The notes beneath the pieces are model-generated. The model saw nothing but the letters and a program-made list of their open reading frames with translations. It was not told the DNA's origin and did no database searches. Shown piece after piece: positions 1-8,386 of a stretch of DNA of 64,000 nucleotides (its first letter is position 1; every line of letters starts with the position of its first letter). Source of the DNA: Bacteroidota bacterium (GTDB lineage Bacteria; Bacteroidota; Bacteroidia; UKL13-3). The position numbers and the translations under genes were made by a program. Where the stretch lies: positions 33,423 through 97,422 of the forward strand of contig CANHGM010000011.1 in the NCBI GenBank assembly GCA_947460345.1, written 5' to 3'.

Positions 1-2
1 AA

Positions 3-203
3 GAAGATAAAAACACTGCTATAGGATTTTTCAATGCCATACAGTCTATAACAATAGTATTAGCAAGTCTTTGGACAGGTATTATTGTTGATATTTTTAA
101 CTACCAAACAGCATTTTATATTTCGGCAATTGGTGCAGGTGTTTCAATTGTCTTATTTTTGTTTTTGAAATTTAATCATGAATATAGCCATACTAGCATA
201 TAA
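3..203 (+). CDS. MFS-type transporter, C-terminal fragment
   Basis: The last 66 codons of a frame entering from the left edge, ending at TAA 201-203. The fragment has two hydrophobic stretches (about residues 13-32 and 40-58) with a short polar link, like the last two membrane helices of a major facilitator transporter. The pattern GFFNAIQS followed by WTGIIVDIF resembles that region. The stop lies 26 bases inside the following glycosyltransferase gene in another frame, so the two are probably co-transcribed. The substrate cannot be told, and the family call rests on helix pattern alone. Confidence 0.55.
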   Translation, partial: EDKNTAIGFFNAIQSITIVLASLWTGIIVDIFNYQTAFYISAIGAGVSIVLFLFLKFNHEYSHTSI

Positions 204-1287
204 TAGAATTGATTCACTTAAACGTCTGCTTGATTCACTCAAAAGTACACGCTTAATTGACACATGTGATGTATATATATTTCTAGATTATAATTCAAGC
301 AAAATATCTCGAAGCGAAATATGGACATTGTTAAAAAATTATACTATTGCAGATATATATGAGTCTGAAGTTAACTTAGGACTTAAAGAGAACATGCATC
401 GGGTTTTAAAATGGGCTTCAATTCAAAGTAGCCCCACCATGGTGCTTGAAGACGATTTATATGTTTCTAAAAATGCTATTGATTATGCCATACAAGTGTT
501 AGATTTTTATATAGATGAACCTAGAATTGGCATGTATTCATTATACCACCAACACTATATATACACAACTGAATTCCCTTTTATTCCTTTGATTGAAAAC
601 TCAGATGTATATATGATGCAATTCCCTTCTTCATCAGGGTTTGTTGTAACAAGTGAGATAGCAAATAAATATATACAATTTGTTCAAAAACATAATGACA
701 ACAATTCATTCCCTATTCATCCCAAAATTTCAAATTGGCCCGATACCAGTTGGAAAAAAATATATACAGCATTTTTAGTTAAAGAAAATTTATATACAGT
801 ATTTCCGAGAATTTCATATACAACAAACTTTGGCGAGAAAGGTGAAAACCATCATTATAAAAGCAATCACTTTCAATCTCTTTTATCAGTATTTGAAACA
901 GATTCGTTTACATTTAAAAAATTAAATTCGACATTTGCCATTTATGACCATTGTATGGAATGGCAACCAAGTGAGCTTTTATTCCCTGATTTTAAAAATA
1001 CCACATTTGATTTAAATGGAGCAAAAAATGCTGAGCTTATAGATACAGATTGGGTAATTACATTAAGAAAAACCAAAGAACATGATGGTCAATATGCACG
1101 AAGACTAAAACCACAAGAAGCAAATATTATTGAAAAAATGGATGGCGATACTTTTTATAAAATTAATAAAGTTCAATTTGAAAAAGCAAAACTTCCAAAA
1201 AAGTTCTACCAAGATTTAATTGACTACCACTATATATTTACCTCTAAAAAAAGTCTCTTAGCATACGTAAAAGATTCTTTGTTTTAA
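178..1287 (+). CDS. Glycosyltransferase (GT-A fold, GNT-I/GT2-like)
   Basis: A 369-residue cytoplasmic protein with no signal peptide. The N-terminus (NIAILAYNRIDSLKRLLDSL) is the usual first strand and helix of a GT-A nucleotide-sugar binding domain. The acidic motif EDDLYVS at residues 91-97 matches the metal-binding DxD site, in the form seen in GlcNAc transferase I-like proteins. A basic, aromatic C-terminal half follows. It likely transfers a sugar in surface glycan synthesis, but donor and acceptor are unknown. It overlaps the transporter fragment by 26 bases and the convergent gene at its end by 4 bases. Confidence 0.75.
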   Translation: MNIAILAYNRIDSLKRLLDSLKSTRLIDTCDVYIFLDYNSSKISRSEIWTLLKNYTIADIYESEVNLGLKENMHRVLKWASIQSSPTMVLEDDLYVSKNAIDYAIQVLDFYIDEPRIGMYSLYHQHYIYTTEFPFIPLIENSDVYMMQFPSSSGFVVTSEIANKYIQFVQKHNDNNSFPIHPKISNWPDTSWKKIYTAFLVKENLYTVFPRISYTTNFGEKGENHHYKSNHFQSLLSVFETDSFTFKKLNSTFAIYDHCMEWQPSELLFPDFKNTTFDLNGAKNAELIDTDWVITLRKTKEHDGQYARRLKPQEANIIEKMDGDTFYKINKVQFEKAKLPKKFYQDLIDYHYIFTSKKSLLAYVKDSLF

Positions 1288-1712
1288 TAATTCAAAAGAA
1301 CACCAAATTGATTAAAAATATAGTGTTTCTTGGTTTTCCCATCAAACATTTCTATATAATATAAATTTTGTGTATAAGGTGTATTTATTTGATATACAGA
1401 ATAAGTCCACAGTTTATTTTTCATATATATATCATTCCAGTTTTTATTAAGCTCTTCAGGGATTTCATTTTTTTTAAGTTTACTACCCGTGAACTGCCAA
1501 TAACCTTCCTTGCTATATCTAGCAATTAACTGTTGAAAATTTTGTTTAAATAAAAAATAATAATTTAGAGATGAATCTGAATAAACTTGTTCATAAGTCT
1601 GAGATGGAAACATGGTTTCAAAATTAAATTTAACTCCTTGAGGAACTTTGTTTTGAGCCACAGAAACTGAAGCCATTAATAAACCAAAAATAAACAAATA
1701 AATTCTTTTCAT
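1284..1712 (-). CDS. Exported protein of unknown function
   Basis: 142 residues with a clear Sec signal peptide (MKRIYLFIFGLLMASVSVAQ, cleavage after about residue 19). The mature part is small, aromatic and lysine-rich, and ends in a hydrophobic strand; no known motif was seen. It probably acts in the periplasm or outside the cell. It stands alone on the minus strand, convergent with the glycosyltransferase (4-base overlap) and divergent from the ComA-like gene. Confidence 0.6.
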   Translation of the reverse strand: MKRIYLFIFGLLMASVSVAQNKVPQGVKFNFETMFPSQTYEQVYSDSSLNYYFLFKQNFQQLIARYSKEGYWQFTGSKLKKNEIPEELNKNWNDIYMKNKLWTYSVYQINTPYTQNLYYIEMFDGKTKKHYIFNQFGVLLNY

Positions 1713-1816
1713 TTTACATGCAAAATTACTAAAAACTGAGTCAATATTTTTATTTTTTTTATTAGAGAATTTAAGCCCAATTTTGTTCCGTATTTTTACA
1801 TATAAATAACGCAGCG

Positions 1817-2599
1817 ATGATAAACAATTTTAAATTAAAGAACCTCCCCAAACGCACTATAAAACCAAGAGAAGATGGCTTAACTATGGTTATGGATAAA
1901 GGCTTAAGTATAAGAGAAGCAGAAGACTTTCTATCGGTTGGAGCAGCATATACAGACATCATCAAATTAGGATTTGGTACTGCCTATGTAACCCCCAATT
2001 TAAAAGAGAAAATCAAATTGTATAAGTCGGCGGGAATTGCTACTTATTTTGGCGGAACCTTATTTGAAGCGTTTTTGGTTCGTAAACAATACGATGATTA
2101 TTTAAAATTATTAGAAAAATACGAATTAGAATATGCTGAAATATCTGATGGATCATTAGAAATGGCACATGATAAAAAGTGTCAATATATAGCTGACATG
2201 TCTAAAAGAGTAACAGTTATATCAGAAGTGGGATCTAAAGATGCAGAAAAAATAATTCCTCCCTACAAATGGATAGAATTGATGAAAAAAGAAATTGAAG
2301 CAGGTTCATGGAAAGTAATAGCTGAAGCTAGAGAAAGTGGGAATGTAGGAATATTCAGAGGCACTGGAGAAGTTCGCTCAGGATTGGTTGAAGAAATACT
2401 GACTCAAATACCACAAGAAAAAATCATTTGGGAAACACCGCAAAAAGGACAACAAGTATATTTTATAAAATTATTAGGTGCTAATGTAAATATGGGAAAT
2501 ATTGCTCCTAATGAAGTGATTCCTTTAGAAACATTAAGAATTGGTTTGCGTGGAGACAGTTTTTCTTTTTTTCTAAAAAACCCTAATACTAAATACTAA
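1817..2599 (+). CDS. Phosphosulfolactate synthase (ComA) family protein
   Basis: 260 residues resembling the ComA TIM-barrel family, which adds sulfite to phosphoenolpyruvate to give (2R)-phospho-3-sulfolactate in coenzyme M synthesis. Family-like stretches are MVMDKG (24-29), IKLGFGT (49-55), GGTLFE (79-84), EISDG (108-112), SEVGSK (136-141) and EARESG (170-175). Bacteroidota do not make methane, so coenzyme M is not expected. Supplying a C3 sulfonate, for example for sulfonolipids, is one inference. A plant branch of the family (HSA32) has a different role, so the reaction here is not proven. The stop overlaps the start of the next gene by one base (TAATG), indicating coupled translation. 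Confidence 0.8.
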   Translation: MINNFKLKNLPKRTIKPREDGLTMVMDKGLSIREAEDFLSVGAAYTDIIKLGFGTAYVTPNLKEKIKLYKSAGIATYFGGTLFEAFLVRKQYDDYLKLLEKYELEYAEISDGSLEMAHDKKCQYIADMSKRVTVISEVGSKDAEKIIPPYKWIELMKKEIEAGSWKVIAEARESGNVGIFRGTGEVRSGLVEEILTQIPQEKIIWETPQKGQQVYFIKLLGANVNMGNIAPNEVIPLETLRIGLRGDSFSFFLKNPNTKY

Positions 2600-3234
2600 T
2601 GCCAGTTTCATATATACATCAAGACGAAAATGTATATATAAATGTTTGGGATATTACTGAAGATGAATCTTTTTTTGTTGAAAAAATAGATTTATTGATT
2701 CATGATCTTAATACTGACTACAAACAAATAAGTCAAGGCCATTCAAGATTACAATATTTGGCTTCGAGATATCTTTTAGCCAAAATGTTTAATCATTCTA
2801 ATAAATTAGAAATTTATAAATCTGAATTTGGGAAATTATATATAAAAGACCAAGATATTAATTTTTCAATATCTCATTCAGAAAAACAAGTTGTTGTTGC
2901 CATTTCTAAGTACCCTGTTGGAATTGATATTGAAGAAAAACAAAGAGATATTTCAAGAATTAGGCATAAGTTTATAAACACAATTGAAGACAGTTGGGTT
3001 CAAAACGCTGAAGACATATTAAGTGTATGGTGTTGTAAAGAAGTTGTTTTTAAAATATATGAAAAAAAGGAAGTTGACTTTTTAAAACACATTACTATAA
3101 ACCCATTAAAATCAAACACTTTCGAGGCATTTTTTAATAAAAAAAGTATAGAAAAAAAATATCACTTACAAAAATTTAACTTAGAAAGTTCAATCTTAAT
3201 TTGTGGTATTGATTTTGATTTTGTAGTATTGTAG
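2599..3234 (+). CDS. 4'-phosphopantetheinyl transferase family protein (Sfp-like)
   Basis: 211 residues of the Sfp/HetI superfamily, which moves the phosphopantetheine arm of CoA onto a carrier-protein serine. Hallmarks are visible: FSISHS at 89-94 (CoA-binding region), VGIDIEE at 107-113 (magnesium-binding acidic motif) and WCCKE at 144-148 (the W..KE motif). Length fits the family. No acyl-carrier protein or synthase lies nearby, so the partner may be the fatty-acid ACP. It is translationally coupled to the ComA-like gene by a one-base overlap, suggesting a shared pathway or only shared transcription. Confidence 0.88.
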   Translation: MPVSYIHQDENVYINVWDITEDESFFVEKIDLLIHDLNTDYKQISQGHSRLQYLASRYLLAKMFNHSNKLEIYKSEFGKLYIKDQDINFSISHSEKQVVVAISKYPVGIDIEEKQRDISRIRHKFINTIEDSWVQNAEDILSVWCCKEVVFKIYEKKEVDFLKHITINPLKSNTFEAFFNKKSIEKKYHLQKFNLESSILICGIDFDFVVL

Positions 3235-3241
3235 TAAATAA

Positions 3242-3742
3242 ATGCTCATGCAAAAAACAAAAATTATCTTTATAGGCCTTTTTTGTGGCTACCTTTTTAT
3301 GGGAGCTCAGTTAAGCTCTGAACAAGAAAGTGAGTTCTGTACCGCTTTAAAACAAATGATTGCAGCCAGCCAAGAGAACTTCGAACCAATTAAAAAAGAT
3401 AGAAAAAATGGTGTTATAGAATTATATTATACATCATCTATTTCTTTACCTACATCTTTAGATACCAAAATAATATTAAGTGGAGAAAATTGGTATATGA
3501 GCTGCAAATTGCAAGAAAAAACAGATATTAAAGTTATTAATAAAAGTTTTACTCAAATATCTAATATACTTAAAAATTGCCTTAAAAACTGGAGACAAAC
3601 TACAGTTTCAAACGAAAAATTCAATTCAGTTATATTTAAAGATATATCTGATAAAGAATGCGGAACACAATTAAAACTTTCAGTAAGCGAAAATGTAGCA
3701 AAAGTAGGATATTATAAAATCATGCTTACTATAAATCCATAA
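3242..3742 (+). CDS. Exported protein of unknown function
   Basis: 166 residues starting 7 bases after the phosphopantetheinyl transferase, so probably in the same operon. A hydrophobic stretch follows two lysines (IIFIGLFCGYLFMGAQL), consistent with a signal peptide cleaved near residue 23. The second ATG at 3248 gives a more typical signal peptide start. Four cysteines in the mature part could form disulfides. No family recognised. Confidence 0.6.
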   Translation: MLMQKTKIIFIGLFCGYLFMGAQLSSEQESEFCTALKQMIAASQENFEPIKKDRKNGVIELYYTSSISLPTSLDTKIILSGENWYMSCKLQEKTDIKVINKSFTQISNILKNCLKNWRQTTVSNEKFNSVIFKDISDKECGTQLKLSVSENVAKVGYYKIMLTINP

Positions 3743-3780
3743 TATATAGAGACGCTACTTTTTGTTAGATATATATTGAA

Positions 3781-5301
3781 CTAATGTTTAAAATGACGAA
3801 TCCCTGTAAACACCATAGATAGTTGATTTTGGTTACAGTAGTCAATAGATAATTGGTCTTTTACCGAACCACCCGGTTGTAATATATTTTTTATTCCTTC
3901 CTGATGTGCTACTTCTACACAATCAGGAAATGGAAAAAATGCATCGCTAGCCATAGCTGCATCTTGAAGTGAAAGTCCAGCTTCTTTAGATTTATTTATG
4001 GCATGTTTTAATGCATCAATTCTAGAAGTCATACCACAACCCAAACCTAACAATTTTTTATTTTTAGCCAAAACTATCGTGTTTGATTTGGTGTGTTTTA
4101 CAATTTTTTCAGCGAATAACATATCATCAATACCTGAATCATTTGGTTTGATTTCAGTGACCAATTGAAGCTTTTCTTTATCAGAAGATTTTAAATCACA
4201 TTCTTGAACAAGAACGCCATTCAGCATCGATTTATATTGGAATTGATTTGGTTTGTATGATTTAAGTTTGAGTATAATTCGATTGTTTTTTTTGGTTAAT
4301 ATCTCAAGTGCTTTATCTGAATAACTTGGAGCAATTAAAATTTCAAAAAAGAGCTTTTCAATTTCTAAAGCGGTTGCTTCATCAATAGTGCTATTAAATG
4401 CTATTATACCCCCAAATGCAGAAACCGGATCAGCAGACAATGCATCAGACCAAGCTTCTAAGGCTGAACTTCTTACTGCAACACCGCATGCATTTGTATG
4501 TTTAATAATTACACATGAAACGCCATCCTTAAATTCGTTAGATAATGCCAAAGCTCCTTCTAAATCATTTAAGTTATTATAGCTAATTTCTTTCCCAGCT
4601 AGTTTTTCATATATATCATTTGAATTCCCAAAAAAAGCACTCTTTTGGTGTGGGTTTTCACCATATCTTAATTCGTTTTTGTTTTTATAAGTCTCAGTAA
4701 AAGTCTCTAGAGTATTAGGTTGAAACCAACGATGAATCATCCCATCATATTTATTTGTTTCAAAGAATGCTTTTGAAGCAAATTCTTTTCTTTGCTCTAT
4801 AAATGTTTCCCCATTTTGCGAGGTTAATAATTGATAAAAATACTCATAATCATTTTTTGAAGAAACTATCAAAGTATCATTAAAGTTTTTGGCAGCAGCT
4901 CTTATTAAAGAAACACCACCGATATCTATTTTTTCAATTATTTCTGCTTCACTTCCTCCTGCTTTCAATGTCTCTTCAAATGGATATAAGTCTACAATAA
5001 CTAAATCTAAACTAGGTATTTCATATTGTTGCATTTCATCAATGTCACTTTGCAAATTTCTTCTTCCCAAAATCCCCCCAAACACCTTTGGATGCAACGT
5101 TTTAACTCTCCCTCCTAGTATTGAAGGATACCCCGTTAAATCTTCAACATGTAAAACTGGAATATTTAATTTTGTTATAAAATCAGCTGTACCTCCAGTT
5201 GTGTAAATATTTATTCCAAGTTCGTGAAGTTTCTTTACAATAGGTTCTAATCCATCTTTATAAAAAACAGAAATTAAAGCATTTGATATTTTTTGTGACA
5301 T
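3781..5301 (-). CDS. purH: Bifunctional AICAR formyltransferase / IMP cyclohydrolase
   Basis: 506 residues, normal length for PurH, which carries out the last two steps of IMP synthesis in the cytoplasm. The N-terminal IMP cyclohydrolase (MGS-like) domain shows YTTGGTA and GGRVKTLHPKVFGGI (63-77). The formyltransferase part shows RYGENPHQ, the IIKHTNACG catalytic Lys-His region, DPVSAFGG, and DAFFPFPD near the C-terminus. It is the last gene of a minus-strand run gldD, hydrolase, purH, 13 bases after the hydrolase stop, so probably co-transcribed. Confidence 0.97.
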   Translation of the reverse strand: MSQKISNALISVFYKDGLEPIVKKLHELGINIYTTGGTADFITKLNIPVLHVEDLTGYPSILGGRVKTLHPKVFGGILGRRNLQSDIDEMQQYEIPSLDLVIVDLYPFEETLKAGGSEAEIIEKIDIGGVSLIRAAAKNFNDTLIVSSKNDYEYFYQLLTSQNGETFIEQRKEFASKAFFETNKYDGMIHRWFQPNTLETFTETYKNKNELRYGENPHQKSAFFGNSNDIYEKLAGKEISYNNLNDLEGALALSNEFKDGVSCVIIKHTNACGVAVRSSALEAWSDALSADPVSAFGGIIAFNSTIDEATALEIEKLFFEILIAPSYSDKALEILTKKNNRIILKLKSYKPNQFQYKSMLNGVLVQECDLKSSDKEKLQLVTEIKPNDSGIDDMLFAEKIVKHTKSNTIVLAKNKKLLGLGCGMTSRIDALKHAINKSKEAGLSLQDAAMASDAFFPFPDCVEVAHQEGIKNILQPGGSVKDQLSIDYCNQNQLSMVFTGIRHFKH

Positions 5302-5314
5302 AAGTATTGATATA

Positions 5315-6121
5315 TTAAAAACAGAAATTCAAAAATTGGTGTATATATAAAATTGATTCACTAGGTTGTTCCTTCATGCCTGTATGACCAGATTTTTCAA
5401 GTATATGAAAAGAACATATATTGGGTAAAGAAGCTTGATGAGCAGATATACTCACTGGAATGCCTGCATCTTGTTTTCCTGAAATTATCAGTGTTGGTTT
5501 TATAATTTTTTTAAACACATCCGTGTAATCCTTTCTTTCTCTCATAGCTAAAGTTGCATGAACCAAACCATCAATTGAACATCTACCTCCTACTTCTATT
5601 GCTTGTTCTATTATAGAAGCAGACGTATATTCTTTTGAAAACAAGGTTGGTACTAACACTTTTGAAAATGCTAAAGAGCCGTTTTCTTGAATAAATGCTG
5701 CTGTTTTCAACCTATTCTCTTTTTTTTCTATGGAGTCTGATAATGTAGTAGAATGAAATAATCCAATGCCAGCATATGATTCAGGAAATTGATCAGCATA
5801 GGCAAGTGATATATACCCACCCATAGAGTGACCAATTATAGCTGGATTATATATAGCTGCATGAAGAATTATTTGGTTTACTACTTCTGCCATATCAGGT
5901 ATGGTCATTCCAAACCATGATTCTGTTTGGCCAAATCCTGGCAAATCAGGAACAACAACTTTATATGTTTTACTTAAGTCTTCAACTATGCTTTGCCATA
6001 CTGATGCATCTTCACAGAAACCATGTAACAGCAACAAAGGCAGTTTATTCTTTTCACCATAAATAGTATATACTACCTTTCGGTTATTCAAAAGAAACTC
6101 TTTTTTCACTATTTGTTCCAA
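5315..6121 (-). CDS. Alpha/beta-fold hydrolase
   Basis: 268 residues with the classic hydrolase plan: LLLLHGFCED at 30-39 (oxyanion hole), the nucleophile elbow GHSMGG at 97-102 with Ser99, an acid in SGKQDAG, and a catalytic His in KSGHTGMKEQP near the C-terminus. No signal peptide, so cytoplasmic. The substrate cannot be inferred; the sequence resembles many generic esterase or carboxylesterase-like members. The start lies 13 bases inside the end of gldD, a sign of coupled translation. Confidence 0.85.
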   Translation of the reverse strand: MEQIVKKEFLLNNRKVVYTIYGEKNKLPLLLLHGFCEDASVWQSIVEDLSKTYKVVVPDLPGFGQTESWFGMTIPDMAEVVNQIILHAAIYNPAIIGHSMGGYISLAYADQFPESYAGIGLFHSTTLSDSIEKKENRLKTAAFIQENGSLAFSKVLVPTLFSKEYTSASIIEQAIEVGGRCSIDGLVHATLAMRERKDYTDVFKKIIKPTLIISGKQDAGIPVSISAHQASLPNICSFHILEKSGHTGMKEQPSESILYIHQFLNFCF

Positions 6122-6690
6122 TTAATAGATTGAATTAAATGTTCAGCATCAGCCCTCAAAAATTTAAAGACAGGTTCTACAGAATCAGCATCAGTTTGTG
6201 TATTAAAATAGAGTGCGGCTCTAATAAAATGCTTTTTTTGATCAGTTAAATAAAATTGATACCAAGTGGCGGTATTCCCAAAAAGTTCGTATATGATACC
6301 AACATTCCCATTATTGGTTTTAAAGGCCCCTTCTGTGATCTCATCTGCTTTTACCGAATGTTTATAAACCAATGTTCTTTGATCATTAATCATTTCCATC
6401 AATTTCTTTGGAGAATCTCCAACATTTTTATAACTCAAATGAAGTGTAGCTCTATATTGCGGATACTCTATATTATACCAACATGGTTCAGCTTTTTTAT
6501 CAGCAGTATCTGGCACCACAACAGCATATTGTGGAATTTCAAATTGATAATTACAAGGGGTTTTAAAAACAGTATATGTTTTTTTAGGTAATTCTATTCT
6601 TTGGAATTCTCTTTTTTTAGGAGCAAAATCATCATGGCAAGCCGAAAGAGCAATTGCAAAAATGACGTATATAATTTGTCGAATTTTCAA
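6109..6690 (-). CDS. gldD: Gliding motility lipoprotein GldD
   Basis: 193 residues with a lipoprotein signal (IIYVIFAIALSAC, lipidated Cys18). The body matches GldD by pattern: a proline-lysine-rich start, YQFEIPQYA, CWYNIEYPQY, HLSYKNVGDSP, the KHSVKADEI stretch, and an NTATWYQFYLTD core followed by HFIRAALYF. In Flavobacterium johnsoniae GldD is a lipoprotein needed for gliding. The start codon lies 11 bases downstream of the tRNA-Arg gene on the same strand, so both may share a transcript. Confidence 0.9.
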   Translation of the reverse strand: MKIRQIIYVIFAIALSACHDDFAPKKREFQRIELPKKTYTVFKTPCNYQFEIPQYAVVVPDTADKKAEPCWYNIEYPQYRATLHLSYKNVGDSPKKLMEMINDQRTLVYKHSVKADEITEGAFKTNNGNVGIIYELFGNTATWYQFYLTDQKKHFIRAALYFNTQTDADSVEPVFKFLRADAEHLIQSINWNK

Positions 6691-6701
6691 AATTAGGTAT
6701 T

Positions 6702-6776
6702 TGGTAGTCCCGCCCAGAATCGAACTGGGATCAAATGTTTAGGAAACATCTATTCTATCCGTTGAACTACGGAACC
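6702..6776 (-). tRNA. tRNA-Arg (anticodon CCT)
   Basis: Read on the minus strand the 75 bases fold into a full cloverleaf. The 7-bp acceptor stem is GGTTCCG with CGGGACT (two G-U pairs). There is a 4-bp D stem, a 5-bp anticodon stem with loop TTCCTAA (anticodon CCT), and a T arm CCCAG/CTGGG with loop TTCGATT. The 3' end carries discriminator A and an encoded CCA. It would decode the rare arginine codon AGG. Confidence 0.96.
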
Positions 6777-6785
6777 AAAGCCGTG

Positions 6786-6793
6786 CAAAGTTA
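6786..6793 (-). promoter_or_regulatory. -7 promoter element for tRNA-Arg
   Basis: On the minus strand this reads TAACTTTG, an exact match to the Bacteroidota -7 consensus TAnnTTTG. It ends 9 bases before the tRNA 5' end, the distance expected for a start point just in front of the tRNA. Confidence 0.7.
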
Positions 6794-6812
6794 ATGCAAA
6801 AAGGTAGTAACA

Positions 6813-6844
6813 AAAAACTCTGAGTATATATACCCAGAGTTTTT
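6813..6844 (-). terminator. Intrinsic terminator after the CsgG-like gene
   Basis: AAAAACTCTG (6813-6822) pairs perfectly with CAGAGTTTTT (6835-6844). Inside lies a self-complementary GTATATATAC with one A/C mismatch. Read on the minus strand the stem ends in a run of T, 27 bases after the upstream gene's stop. The T run on the other strand is shorter, but it could act both ways. It separates this gene from the tRNA-Arg/gldD unit. Confidence 0.85.
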
Positions 6845-6870
6845 CATATATATAACTAACACAACTTAAC

Positions 6871-8004
6871 CTACAAGTTTTCTTTAGTTGTTCTAGTTTT
6901 AGAATTGAAGCCAAAAGTGACTCCAAATCGGTAGCTATTTTTTGAAATAGTCATATAAGCATTGAGCGGTAGGTTCATAGAACCTGAACGAATAGATTTA
7001 CCAGCTGCAAATACAAAGGCATAATTGATACTGGCATCACCTCTTTTATCTATATTATAAATAAATTGAGTGTTAGGATTTTTAATTATAGTTGGGTCAT
7101 CAAACTCATTAGCTAAATGCCATTTATCACCAGCATCATAAAAACCTCTTGCAGTTTGTGTAATTCCAATTTGTGGTCCTAAGGCAAACTCCCATCCACG
7201 TTTGTTATCTCTAAATCCATTCATAAAAGTAAAACTTGGAATAAATCTACCAGCATCTAAACCACTCACCATCGGTATAAACTCGAACAAAGCTTGGAAA
7301 TTTCCTTCATTTATATATTGCACTTCTTTTTGATAACCAAATACGGTCATGATGTTTCTTTTAATACCATATCCACCTTCTGACTCGTCAGCACTTAATC
7401 TTCTTGCTTCTTCGCCAGTAACCATTACTACACCTATTCTTGGACCTGTTAGTACTAATTTACCAACACCTGGGTTATTTGTTTTTGAATCAAAAGTTTT
7501 GATGGTTAATGAAGAAAGAGTTGCATCGTCAACTGATTCACCTAATAGCTTCATGATGCTTATTCTTAACATCGTTTGAAGTTCAGGTTGGATGTTTAAG
7601 TATTCCATTACATTTGATTTTTCGGCAAAGCCTCCATTTACATTAAGAAGCATCAGTCTAATTACTATTTTTTCACCGAATCTAGATACATAGCCGCTTA
7701 ACATATAATCGGCTTTCATTAATTTACCTACTTGAATTAAAGTTTCTTTGTTGTAGCAGCTATCTATTTTGATACCTGCTTTTGATAAAACAACTTTGGC
7801 GTCTTCTCTTTGTAACACTTCATACTTGTTTAATTTTTCCATTTCAAGTCTAAGAAGATCTCCTGTTTGTTCGTTGTCATAAACCACGTTAGAAGTTTTG
7901 ATGTTAAGTACTCCTAAAACTGGTAATTGTTGAGATTTTGAACTATTTGCTATAACTATAAAAGCAAATAAGAATACGATTTTTTGAATAGTTAGTGATT
8001 TCAT
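6871..8004 (-). CDS. Exported protein with CsgG/LpoB-like domain and C-terminal strand-rich domain
   Basis: 377 residues from ATG 8004. That start gives a clean signal peptide (lysines, then IVFLFAFIVIANSSKSQQ); an upstream ATG at 8055 would add 17 mostly Asn/Lys residues. The mature N-terminal part has the pattern of the CsgG / PBP-activator LpoB-like fold: LPVLGVLNI, EMEKLNKYEVLQREDAKVVL, then MKADYMLSGYVSRFG. The C-terminal half, with GPQIGITQ and final RFGVTFGFNSK, looks like membrane-associated strands. Function unknown. Its promoter region is directly abutted by the 31-base repeat array. Confidence 0.7.
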   Translation of the reverse strand: MKSLTIQKIVFLFAFIVIANSSKSQQLPVLGVLNIKTSNVVYDNEQTGDLLRLEMEKLNKYEVLQREDAKVVLSKAGIKIDSCYNKETLIQVGKLMKADYMLSGYVSRFGEKIVIRLMLLNVNGGFAEKSNVMEYLNIQPELQTMLRISIMKLLGESVDDATLSSLTIKTFDSKTNNPGVGKLVLTGPRIGVVMVTGEEARRLSADESEGGYGIKRNIMTVFGYQKEVQYINEGNFQALFEFIPMVSGLDAGRFIPSFTFMNGFRDNKRGWEFALGPQIGITQTARGFYDAGDKWHLANEFDDPTIIKNPNTQFIYNIDKRGDASINYAFVFAAGKSIRSGSMNLPLNAYMTISKNSYRFGVTFGFNSKTRTTKENL

Positions 8005-8042
8005 TTTGTTTTTTTTTAAATTGTTGTTGTTATTTAATGAGA

Positions 8043-8050
8043 CAAAATTG
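8043..8050 (-). promoter_or_regulatory. Probable -7 element of the CsgG-like gene
   Basis: Minus-strand CAATTTTG differs from TAnnTTTG only in its first base. It lies 38 bases before the ATG at 8004. The first copy of the periodic repeat begins about 23 bases further upstream, where a -33 region or an activator site would sit. Confidence 0.4.
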
Positions 8051-8071
8051 CTCACCTCCTCACCTTAAAAA

Positions 8072-8258
8072 TAATTGATTTCTGCAAATCGGGGGTACTA
8101 ATTTTAGTAATTTCTGCAAATCGGTCGAAACTTTTTAGTAATTTCTGCAAATTTTGGGTTAGGCTTTAGTAATTTCTGCAAAAAATGACAAACCCTTTAG
8201 TAATTTCTGCAAATTTTGGGAAAGTCATTAGTAATTTTTGCAAAAAACGACAAGTCCA
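8072..8258. repeat. Array of a 17-base core at exact 31-base period
   Basis: The core TTAGTAATTTCTGCAAA starts at 8104, 8135, 8166 and 8197, with a one-base variant at 8228, so the step is exactly 31 each time. A degenerate copy lies at about 8072-8088. The 14-base spacers are not random: those after 8135 and 8197 both begin TTTTGGG, and those after 8166 and 8228 read AAAYGACAA, giving a 62-base higher-order repeat. All cores point the same way. The array fills most of the 331-base gap between the divergent genes, and the rest of the gap is AT-rich without other features. About three helical turns per step would place all cores on one DNA face. Confidence 0.92.
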
Positions 8259-8386
8259 AACCCCAAAAAAGGAGCTAAAATGGGCCCAAAAACATGCTTA
8301 AAATAGATTACATTAAATTTTATTAGCTTGTATTTCTGATATTTAAAAATTATTTTTATTTTATAAAAATTAGGTTCAAGAATTAA

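Noticed and set aside
8072..8258. CRISPR array
   Set aside because: The core is only 17 bases and the spacers 14. Spacers are themselves similar in alternation, and no cas genes are present.
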